This document shows, in pieces, positions 1 through 6,674 of a DNA stretch of 34,970 nt. The notes under the pieces were generated by a model. It was not told the origin of the DNA, did not search any database, and saw only the letters and a list, made by a program, of their open reading frames with translations. Each line of letters begins with the position of its first letter. Position 1 is the stretch's first letter. The DNA lies in assembly GCA_016282395.1 (NCBI GenBank), contig JAEEKL010000257.1, positions 1 to 34,970 on the forward strand, given 5' to 3'. The position numbers and the translations under genes were made by a program. The stretch is from Bacteroidales bacterium. GTDB taxonomy: Bacteria; Bacteroidota; Bacteroidia; Bacteroidales; WCHB1-69.

Positions 1-952
1 CCGAACCTTGGGTGTGCCAAACCACGCCTTGCGCCTTGTCGGACTGCACTCCCCTATCCACATTCTTGTTGGCGGCACGCTGTTGCTGGTAACGGGCCAC
101 TTTCTTGATGATCTTGTTGTCGTCGCGCTCAAATACGATGAAATGTTGCAGGATGTCGAGTACACGCTCAGGTTGCAACAAACCGATGATGCCGAACTTC
201 ATCTGCTCCAATAGCTGTCCGTTGGGCAGCCGTTCTACATCGAAGTGCATCAGGCCATCGTTTTCGTCCTTATAGACACGGCACAACTCGTTTTCGGGGT
301 GCAACAACGGATTGTCGTATTTGTCGGCGATGACCGAATCCTTCCATTCGTTGAAATAGGACGACGACGCGCCCGGAATGCCGTATTTGCTCAGCCTTCC
401 GTTGCAAGCAACGCCAAAGAGATGGCACATAAACAGTTTCTCGCTGCGGCGGTCGTAGGTCTGGAACTGACGCACACCTTCAAGCCAATTGGTGCCGCGC
501 CGTGCGCACTGCTTAGCCTCGATGGGCACTAACGGTATGCCATTGACCAACAGGCAGATATCCGCACGAACCTGTTGCACCGCGTATTGGTTGGTGACGA
601 TAAGGCTGTTTTGCCATATATCCTCAAAGTTGATGAAGCGTATGGTGCGGTCTTTATGTTCAATCGTGATATTGACGCCGTCGCAGAGCTGGTTGAGGAA
701 CTTCTCGTTGCCCTCGATGGGGATGGGATTGCGCAGGTTGTTGAGCAAAGTCTCCACCGCCATCTTGGCCGCCTGCTGGCTGATGCTGTTCAGTGCCATC
801 ACCTGCTCCACCAGTATCGGCTCCACCACTGCGTTCATCTGCAAGCGGTTATAGGGTTTCAAATCCTCCGCCGAGCGATACTCCCAACCCAATTGGGTGA
901 GCCATTCGGTGACTTTGGACTCTACGGATTTGGATTCGGATAATTTTGCCAT
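1..952 (-). CDS. hsdR: Type I restriction endonuclease subunit R, N-terminal part (runs off left edge)
   Basis: The first 317 codons of the motor/nuclease subunit of a type I restriction enzyme are present, and the rest lies left of the window. The protein begins MAKLSESKSVESK. It carries the N-terminal PD-(D/E)xK nuclease core of HsdR proteins, with D131 in VRADICLL and E145/K147 in PIEAK. These residues cleave DNA after the helicase part (not in view) translocates it. The start ATG at 950-952 follows an A+T-rich leader and an 11-bp repeat array, so expression probably depends on the upstream operon or on that leader. It is the last hsd gene in transcription order. The duplicated 5' end of an hsdR at 3708-3806 matches codons 10-20 of this gene almost exactly. 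Identification is secure. Completeness cannot be judged. Confidence 0.95.
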   Translation of the reverse strand, partial: MAKLSESKSVESKVTEWLTQLGWEYRSAEDLKPYNRLQMNAVVEPILVEQVMALNSISQQAAKMAVETLLNNLRNPIPIEGNEKFLNQLCDGVNITIEHKDRTIRFINFEDIWQNSLIVTNQYAVQQVRADICLLVNGIPLVPIEAKQCARRGTNWLEGVRQFQTYDRRSEKLFMCHLFGVACNGRLSKYGIPGASSSYFNEWKDSVIADKYDNPLLHPENELCRVYKDENDGLMHFDVERLPNGQLLEQMKFGIIGLLQPERVLDILQHFIVFERDDNKIIKKVARYQQQRAANKNVDRGVQSDKAQGVVWHTQGS

Positions 953-1015
953 ATCAAAAAAAACGTATTATTATATTTCTTTGAATATCAAATTATTACA
1001 ATAGAAAACGTTTAA

Positions 1016-1158
1016 AAATCGTCTAGAAATCGTCTAGAAATCGTCTAGAAATCGTCTAGAAATCGTCTGGAAAACATTAGGAAAACATTAGGAAAACATT
1101 AGGAAAACATCTGGAAAACATCTGGAAAACATCTGGAAAACGTCTGGAAAACGTCTGC
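1016..1158. repeat. 11-bp tandem repeat array, 13 copies, between AlbA_2 gene and hsdR
   Basis: Thirteen uninterrupted 11-bp units fill this spacer. They fall into ordered sub-families: AAATCGTCTAG four times, AAATCGTCTGG once, AAAACATTAGG three times, AAAACATCTGG three times, then AAAACGTCTGG and AAAACGTCTGC. Each unit starts with an A-tract, so A-tracts recur about once per helical turn, which predicts bent DNA. The last base of the last copy belongs to the stop codon of the AlbA_2 gene. The hsdR start lies about 64 bp beyond the other end. There are no spacers, so this is not a CRISPR array. Confidence 0.95.
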
Positions 1159-2807
1159 TATGTCTTTAAATAATACCGTCTTTCTTTGGATACAATCATC
1201 TCTTCTACAACCATTTGATGAAGCATATTTCTAACAAAGTTTCGTTTTTGATCATCATTCAAGATCTTAGACAATTTTGGAATGATAAGAGAATCTATCT
1301 CTTTTCTGGTTGTTCCTTTTGCATTTTGCTTCTTAATGAGTTCGTATGACAAATCAATGTAATATTTCTTGTTGAAAGCCTTGTTCTGAACATATTCTAC
1401 CATTTCTCCCACTTGTGCTGATGCTGTTTCCGACAAAAAGTAATTTCCCTTCCTTCCGTCAATCAACGTCTTTGACTTCAACAGTTTTGCCATCTTAGCA
1501 TCAATCGGCTGTTGTTTCTGAACCTTATCCAAAGCAATAATGTGTGCAAGTGTAAGATTTTCGTCTTCCTTCAACAGCTTGACATACTTTTCGTTAATAA
1601 CTTTGCCATAGATAGTTACTGAAACCTCTTTTTCTGTTATAGTATAATCTGGCAATGGGAAAAGACGTTTCCTTTGACAGACAAACATTCTTTTAATGCC
1701 GCTTCCTATGGTGTCAATCATGTTCAAATTGACCATTGCAACACATAGAAAGGTGTTGCGGTAATACCTTTGCGGAGCATCCTTTTCTATCACATTTTCA
1801 ATAGTTTGTGGAATAAAGGCACCTCCATTCGAAAACAACAATGAATCTGGGGTTTCCACCACATTGATTCGTTCACTCAGCGAATAATCCTGATGGGCTA
1901 TGCAATTGTGCAAAGCCTCTCGGATGACATAATTGTCGTATTTCATCACTTCGTCCGGAAACAAAGTGTTGTCAGGAAGATAGCGGAAAGTGATATTCCT
2001 GATTTGGGAGAGCAACTTGTCCACCGACATCAGGAAAGGCGGATAAAAGTGCTTGTAGTCCACTTCTATACCATCTTCATCTTTCAAAATCCAAGTCATT
2101 TGTGCAATTGCAGGCATAAGACGGACTGCCGATTCGGGTGTCCCTAAAAGGATGAGGGCTGCATTGGTAATCTTGCCGTTGACTGTCAGTCTTGCCTTGT
2201 TCAAGAAAGTTGCATCGCTCCAGTGGTTGATTTCATCGGCAATGTCGGGGTTTTTCTTTCTGAACTCAAACCGGGCTTTGTTCAATGCCTCGCTGTCCAA
2301 ATCATCCATGGTAGCACCTTCTGCAACTTGAGCCGACCAGTCAAATGATCTCTGGTTCCGTATGGTTTCCATCTCTTGCAGGTTGAGGGCAACCAAACTC
2401 TCTCCATCTCGCCCATAGAAATGTCCGTCAAAAGCAATCGGAACGCCTTGCGGTGCGGCGGGTATCTCAAACAAAAGAACACGTTTGCCTTCCACTTCTA
2501 ATTCAAAAACATTTGAAAACGTAAGATTTCCCGTTGTTTTTTGGGCAATTTCGTGTTTCAGCGATTGCAGTTTCTTTGGGTCGTTTCTGTAGGAGGTTCC
2601 GACCACTCCTCGCTTCTTGTCGTGAACCCCGAACACAAGCCAACCGCAACGCACACCTTGCAGATTGGCCTCGTTGCTCAAAGCGGAGAAATACTTGCCA
2701 AGTGTATTGAAATCAAAGTTTTCCTTGGCCTCCTTGAACTCAACCGTTTCATTCTCCGAAGTCGAACGGAGTTCTTCAAATTTGTTCCTTATATCTTCGA
2801 TAGTCAT
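1158..2807 (-). CDS. AlbA_2 (Schlafen AAA_4-like) / HATPase_c_4 ATP-binding protein, copy 1
   Basis: This 549-residue protein has the architecture of the COG2865-type family that often rides in type I R-M loci. Residues 19-145 form an AlbA_2 / divergent AAA_4 domain, with ETVEFKEAK near residue 20 and GWLVFGVHDK near residue 55. Around residues 297-308 the sequence EALHNCIAHQDY matches the N-box of a GHKL (HATPase_c_4) fold, followed by a substrate-side strand near 313-330. The C-terminal 150 residues look like winged-helix DNA-binding segments. Known members bind nucleic acid and probably ATP, and some are defence-associated. The exact role is unknown. It sits 26 bp after the Fic gene and just before the repeat array and hsdR. 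It is only distantly similar to the second copy at 6671-8491, so it is not a recent duplicate. Confidence 0.8.
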   Translation of the reverse strand: MTIEDIRNKFEELRSTSENETVEFKEAKENFDFNTLGKYFSALSNEANLQGVRCGWLVFGVHDKKRGVVGTSYRNDPKKLQSLKHEIAQKTTGNLTFSNVFELEVEGKRVLLFEIPAAPQGVPIAFDGHFYGRDGESLVALNLQEMETIRNQRSFDWSAQVAEGATMDDLDSEALNKARFEFRKKNPDIADEINHWSDATFLNKARLTVNGKITNAALILLGTPESAVRLMPAIAQMTWILKDEDGIEVDYKHFYPPFLMSVDKLLSQIRNITFRYLPDNTLFPDEVMKYDNYVIREALHNCIAHQDYSLSERINVVETPDSLLFSNGGAFIPQTIENVIEKDAPQRYYRNTFLCVAMVNLNMIDTIGSGIKRMFVCQRKRLFPLPDYTITEKEVSVTIYGKVINEKYVKLLKEDENLTLAHIIALDKVQKQQPIDAKMAKLLKSKTLIDGRKGNYFLSETASAQVGEMVEYVQNKAFNKKYYIDLSYELIKKQNAKGTTRKEIDSLIIPKLSKILNDDQKRNFVRNMLHQMVVEEMIVSKERRYYLKT

Positions 2808-2833
2808 AGGCTATGTTTGTTCTGCAAAAATAA

Positions 2834-3706
2834 TCATTCTATTCGATTTGTTTCCTCGTAATAATATGAATAATCAATCCCTTTCATAAACAATTCTCGG
2901 TCGTCAATCTTGTCGGTAAGGGCTCCGGTTAACAACTGACGGATGAGAGTGGTGTCGGCGGCGCTTAGTTCCATAGCATGGAGATAGTCGTTCTTGTTGA
3001 TCTTGCTCCAATCAATGCAACTTTTCAGCCGTTTTTTCAGGATCATGTCGAGCCAGATGCGCGTTGAGCGACCGTTGCCTTCCATAAAGGGGTGCGCCAC
3101 GTTCATTTCCACGTATTTGTCCACGATTTCTTCAAAGGTGGTTTCGGGCATTTTGTCAATGGTTTGCAGGGCTTGGGGCAGGTATTGGGCCACACAGAAT
3201 GTGAATCCGCCTTTTGAAATGGTCTTGGTGCGGATTTGACCCGCAAAATCGTACAAACCGCCAAACAGGTAGGCATGGATTTGTTGCAGGCCTTTGGTGG
3301 AGCCCACGTCGCTATCCTCCACTAGATGGCTTTCCCACAGTTCGTATGCTTTTTTGCGGCTCTGCCCGTCGATGGTGTTGTCGCTGTAGGTAAACCAGTC
3401 GAGGAAATCGGCAGTCTTTTTGCTGGGGATAAGTTTCACCAATTCAGTTATATCGTCTTGAGAAAAGCAATCGGTAGCGTATTTTTTACCATCTGCAGCG
3501 GTCATTTTGAGTTGGCTACATTTTGTAGTCAACTCGTTTCCGGCTTTTCTCAGTCGGGTTTTGAGCACGCTCCAATATTTTCTCGGATTGGGGCTTTCGG
3601 TGATGGCGGCAACAATGTCAACAGCCGAGAACCACCATTTGTTCTGGCTCTCGTCCCACACAGCCCGCACCTCGCGATCGTTATAAAAGCGGATGGAAGT
3701 TTTCAT
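2834..3706 (-). CDS. Bro-N/Fic fusion protein, class III-like Fic AMP-transferase
   Basis: This 290-residue protein joins two domains. Residues 3-105 resemble the Bro-N domain of phage antirepressor and BRO proteins (FYNDREVRAVWD..WWFSAVDIV). Residues 115-285 form a Fic domain with the full active-site motif HPFMEGNGRSTR at 205-216. Fic enzymes use this motif to transfer AMP or another nucleotide part to a hydroxyl on a target protein. The C-terminal helix contains SYYYEE (280-285), matching the class III inhibitory motif (S/T)xxxE(G/N) except that the last residue is Glu. The inhibitory Glu is present. The ATG at 3706 is preferred to an upstream in-frame TTG at 3718, because the extra codons lie in a heptamer-repeat spacer. 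It follows the hsdR remnant and precedes the AlbA_2 gene. The target is unknown. Confidence 0.87.
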   Translation of the reverse strand: MKTSIRFYNDREVRAVWDESQNKWWFSAVDIVAAITESPNPRKYWSVLKTRLRKAGNELTTKCSQLKMTAADGKKYATDCFSQDDITELVKLIPSKKTADFLDWFTYSDNTIDGQSRKKAYELWESHLVEDSDVGSTKGLQQIHAYLFGGLYDFAGQIRTKTISKGGFTFCVAQYLPQALQTIDKMPETTFEEIVDKYVEMNVAHPFMEGNGRSTRIWLDMILKKRLKSCIDWSKINKNDYLHAMELSAADTTLIRQLLTGALTDKIDDRELFMKGIDYSYYYEETNRIE

Positions 3707-3707
3707 T

Positions 3708-3806
3708 TCAATTGACAATTAACAATTTACAATGTACAATTATTATTTGGGTGAGCCATTCGGTGACTTTGGATTCTACGGGCTTGTTTTCGTGCAGTTG
3801 TGACAC
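3708..3806 (-). pseudogene. Remnant of the 5' end of a second hsdR
   Basis: Reading from a GTG at 3804-3806, this frame gives VSQLHENKPVESKVTEWLTQ and then a short unrelated tail to a stop at 3708-3710. The first 20 residues match the HsdR start of this window (MAKLSESKSVESKVTEWLTQ) at 14 positions. At DNA level 3747-3779 equals hsdR bases 893-925 at 32 of 33 positions. The seven residues before the match differ clearly, so the source was a related allele rather than a fresh copy of the local gene. The tail is encoded by a 7-bp repeat spacer at 3711-3745. The remnant sits between the dGTPase and the Fic gene, where an hsdR would once have followed. Confidence 0.8.
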
Positions 3807-3817
3807 ATATTTTTTAG

Positions 3818-5170
3818 TTATGAGGATTTTCTATTAACATTTGGAATTTTAGCTACATCAATACTATCGTAAGACACCCCTGTTAAACGTTCAAATTCTG
3901 AAATCGCATAAGTATCCATCATACCAGCAATATAATCAATAACACATCTAGCAATCTGTTCTTGGCTGTCGCTTTCTTTTGGTCTGTAATCAGGTGGTAA
4001 AAGCAAGTAATTCTTATTTATATTCTTATCAACAAAGATATTGAACAAAGATTTGATAATTATTTCGCCTTTCAATTCATACAAAGCAATTGATGTGTTA
4101 CGGGTTACTCCTTTGAATATAATTTTAGACAAAATGGAGCATAATACTCTATGCATTGAATCCATGCATAATTCGTTCTCATTTATATCTGCGTAATTTT
4201 CAAATACAATACTTCTTACAAAATCGTCAGTTAATTTCGATGTCAATTGTTTTCTGAACAGGTGTGAGTATTCTTGTATTGTAGTTGACTTTTCTTCATT
4301 ATCAAGACCTTCTTTGATTCCTTTAACAATCTCCCAAAACTCATTTGCCGCTCTATCTATATCCTCTTTTTTTATTCTATCCTTTACGTCTTTAAATGTC
4401 TTGATTTCATGTGTGATCTCGTCAATTGTAAACAATCCTTGAGCCAAACCGTCTTCTAAATCATGTACAGCATAAGCAATATCATCGGCAATTTCTATTA
4501 TTTGGACATCAAGAGTTCGATCTTTTATATCATTCTTTTGACGAAATTCATCCATAAAACAATAATCTTCATGATACATGAACTTTTTGGGATTACCTTT
4601 CTTTTCAATATTTTCATCAATGATATATTTATTGATTGCGAGTAATGTTCTGTGAGTCAAGTTAAGACCTTTTGGAGATGACCCATGTCTATCCAGTTTA
4701 CGTAAAACTCTAAAATTTTGAGCATTGCCTTCAAACCTATGACCGTAGAGCCTTGCGATTTCATCTAACACCCGTTCACCTTTGTGTCCAAATGCAGGAT
4801 GTCCAATATCATGTGCCAATGCTGCCGCATCTAAAAGATATAATTCCTCGTCACAATACATTTCATTTTCTTTTCCGCATTTCAATGCTAATGTTTTCGC
4901 CAAAGATCGTGCAATTTGAGACACTTCAAGGCTATGAGTCAATCGATTCCTATAAAATGCAGTTGTTTCAATTCCTAATATCTGCATTTTACCTTGAAGC
5001 CTACGAAACGACGATGAATATAATATTCTTGCATAATCCCTCGCATATTCGGATCTGCCATCAGCACTATCTTCAGTATATTCACGACCCTTACATTCAG
5101 GATTCTGGAGTTTTTCATATATATTCGAAATCTGTTCAATAATAGATGTTTCAAACTTATCCATAGCCAT
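3818..5170 (-). CDS. dGTPase-family HD-domain dNTP triphosphohydrolase
   Basis: This 450-residue protein belongs to the dGTPase branch of HD hydrolases, which remove triphosphate from deoxynucleotides. Metal-binding residues are visible: H79 in RLTHSLEV, H120-D121 in AHDIGHPAFGHKGE, and the later Asp in EIADDIAYAVHDLEDG (D229/D230). The family signature FEGNAQNFR is at about 146-154. Length is normal for the family. Related enzymes are known to deplete dNTPs and limit phage growth. The setting inside an R-M operon suggests such a role here, but housekeeping nucleotide control is possible. The gene is strongly A+T-rich compared with hsdM, a sign of separate origin. It starts 11 bp after the zinc-ribbon stop, so the two genes are probably co-translated. 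A second in-frame ATG two codons downstream is an alternative start. Confidence 0.92.
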   Translation of the reverse strand: MAMDKFETSIIEQISNIYEKLQNPECKGREYTEDSADGRSEYARDYARILYSSSFRRLQGKMQILGIETTAFYRNRLTHSLEVSQIARSLAKTLALKCGKENEMYCDEELYLLDAAALAHDIGHPAFGHKGERVLDEIARLYGHRFEGNAQNFRVLRKLDRHGSSPKGLNLTHRTLLAINKYIIDENIEKKGNPKKFMYHEDYCFMDEFRQKNDIKDRTLDVQIIEIADDIAYAVHDLEDGLAQGLFTIDEITHEIKTFKDVKDRIKKEDIDRAANEFWEIVKGIKEGLDNEEKSTTIQEYSHLFRKQLTSKLTDDFVRSIVFENYADINENELCMDSMHRVLCSILSKIIFKGVTRNTSIALYELKGEIIIKSLFNIFVDKNINKNYLLLPPDYRPKESDSQEQIARCVIDYIAGMMDTYAISEFERLTGVSYDSIDVAKIPNVNRKSS

Positions 5171-5181
5171 TACAATTAGGA

Positions 5182-5376
5182 TTATTCATTAAACTCATCT
5201 TCAGAAATCTCAAATGCCTTTACAAATCCGGATGTCATTGCCGAATATACTTCATGATGACATTTTGGACAATAAGCTTCTTCCCGTTCTTTTCCTCCAG
5301 GAAATAACTCTCCTGTTTCATTAATCTTTAATAATGCGCCACAATTAGGGCATTTCATTTTAAAACTGTCTCCCAT
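5182..5376 (-). CDS. Small zinc-ribbon protein (64 aa)
   Basis: This is a 64-residue peptide with two CxxC knuckles, C9-P-N-C12 and C36-P-K-C39, spaced as in a zinc ribbon. The tail is acidic (EISEDEFNE). No catalytic domain is visible. The first knuckle resembles MJ0042-type or rubredoxin-like ribbons, but the family cannot be named. It lies 11 bp after hsdS and 11 bp before the dGTPase and shares their low G+C. This suggests it came in with the dGTPase as a pair and may serve as its partner or regulator, which is inference from position only. M7 is an alternative start that would still keep both knuckles. Confidence 0.75.
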   Translation of the reverse strand: MGDSFKMKCPNCGALLKINETGELFPGGKEREEAYCPKCHHEVYSAMTSGFVKAFEISEDEFNE

Positions 5377-5387
5377 AATATTTTAAA

Positions 5388-6674
5388 CTATTTATTAATA
5401 CTCACTTTCCCCGTCAGCAAATTCTGCATCAATGACTTCTTCAGTCTTTCGAGGACGACGATTTTGTTTTGTTTGTTAATTATTTCGTTTTCAACATTAT
5501 TTATTCTAGAAACAATTTCGTCTTGTTCCTTCTTATTCGTTGGAATAATGATAGAAGTATTCCTAAGACTTTTAGAATTAATATTTGCTTGACTTACAGC
5601 TGGTGTCGCCTTCGACCTTAACGAACATTGAATTGGATATGAATTCAATGCATAATTGACAAAATACGGATTGTTATCTTTCGAGACTCGAATTCTAATC
5701 AAATAGGAAGCAAATACGTAATCTCCGTCCAATTTAAAGACACCCACTTTGCCTACAAGATCCATACTATTGGTACGGTTGAACAATATATCCCCTTTTT
5801 CCAATTTGTATTGACACAATGCGGTTTCATTCAAGTTCACATAGACCAAAGGATAGTTTTGCATTTCACCATTCACAATGTTATTCATGCGAAACATTGG
5901 GATATTGCCAGTTTCAGATGAAGCTTGATTCAATCCATATTGCACAAAATCAGCAATCTCATCAATCCTCTTCACCTCCCACCCCACGGGCACTTTTCCG
6001 AACTTCTCATCCACATAAAACTCATCCTCTTTGCGAAGCGTGCCGTCGGGTTTCATGCGGCCGGTGAGGAGGTTCTGCATCAGGCTCTTCTTCAACCGCT
6101 CGGCGGCGGATATGCTGGCTTGCACTGTTGCTATCGCCTCGTCAACCTTGGAGAGAATGGCGGCTATGGCGGATTGCTCGGACTTGTCCTTTGGAAACAT
6201 CAATTTCATATTGCGAATGTCACCATCTCCTATAGCAGGATAATTAGAACCTGCCACATAGCTATAAAATTGACTTTCACCGATTTCACTTAACAATTCA
6301 TAATAGGAAAATAGATTGTCACTTTCTTCCTTTGCCGTAAGCACATAAAAACCTGTAGAACAAATCCAATTGCTATCATCGGGCTTTTTAAATACTGCAA
6401 AAGACTTCAGATTTGGTCTTACACCAGAAATGAGAATGTCATTTTCTCTAACAATACGCCTTGCTCTTCCTGGCGCATCTACAAAACGAAAGCTTTCACA
6501 ATTCCCATAGTCAATATGATTCGTTGAAACAAATTCAATTGGAATATACTTGAACTTATAATTTGCGTCCGTGTTCGAAGGCAACGACAATTCATTAATG
6601 TGAAAAACCTCTTTAAGTTTCTTCACTTTCCATCCCTCGGGAATAGTTCCTATTTTAGTCTGTTTCTCCATCAT
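5388..6674 (-). CDS. hsdS: Type I restriction-modification specificity subunit S
   Basis: This 428-residue protein chooses the DNA target of the HsdM/HsdR complex. It has the usual two-fold layout. GTIPEGWKVKKL (9-20) opens target-recognition domain 1. AERLKKSLMQNLLTG (191-205) ends the first conserved spacer helix. GKVPVGWEVKRI (226-237) opens recognition domain 2, and ERLKKSLMQNLLTG recurs at 409-422. The two halves are offset by 217 residues. The DNA for both recognition domains is A+T-rich, while the central conserved segment (about 5960-6190) is G+C-richer, as expected when recognition domains are exchanged. The start ATG overlaps the TGA of the upstream AlbA_2 gene in an ATGA junction. 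A second ATG follows directly. The target sequence cannot be read from the protein. Confidence 0.95.
   Translation of the reverse strand: MMEKQTKIGTIPEGWKVKKLKEVFHINELSLPSNTDANYKFKYIPIEFVSTNHIDYGNCESFRFVDAPGRARRIVRENDILISGVRPNLKSFAVFKKPDDSNWICSTGFYVLTAKEESDNLFSYYELLSEIGESQFYSYVAGSNYPAIGDGDIRNMKLMFPKDKSEQSAIAAILSKVDEAIATVQASISAAERLKKSLMQNLLTGRMKPDGTLRKEDEFYVDEKFGKVPVGWEVKRIDEIADFVQYGLNQASSETGNIPMFRMNNIVNGEMQNYPLVYVNLNETALCQYKLEKGDILFNRTNSMDLVGKVGVFKLDGDYVFASYLIRIRVSKDNNPYFVNYALNSYPIQCSLRSKATPAVSQANINSKSLRNTSIIIPTNKKEQDEIVSRINNVENEIINKQNKIVVLERLKKSLMQNLLTGKVSINK

Noticed and set aside
299-302. HsdM motif IV reading NFPF (residue numbers) as a sign of a dead methylase
   Set aside because: All other motifs are intact, and variation at this position occurs in HsdM proteins, so loss of activity is not supported.
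489-943. Two plus-strand frames of about 120 codons
   Set aside because: They lie opposite the hsdR nuclease domain, which is well supported on the minus strand.
1016-1158. CRISPR-like appearance of the short repeat array
   Set aside because: Units are 11 bp with no spacers between them and no cas genes nearby.
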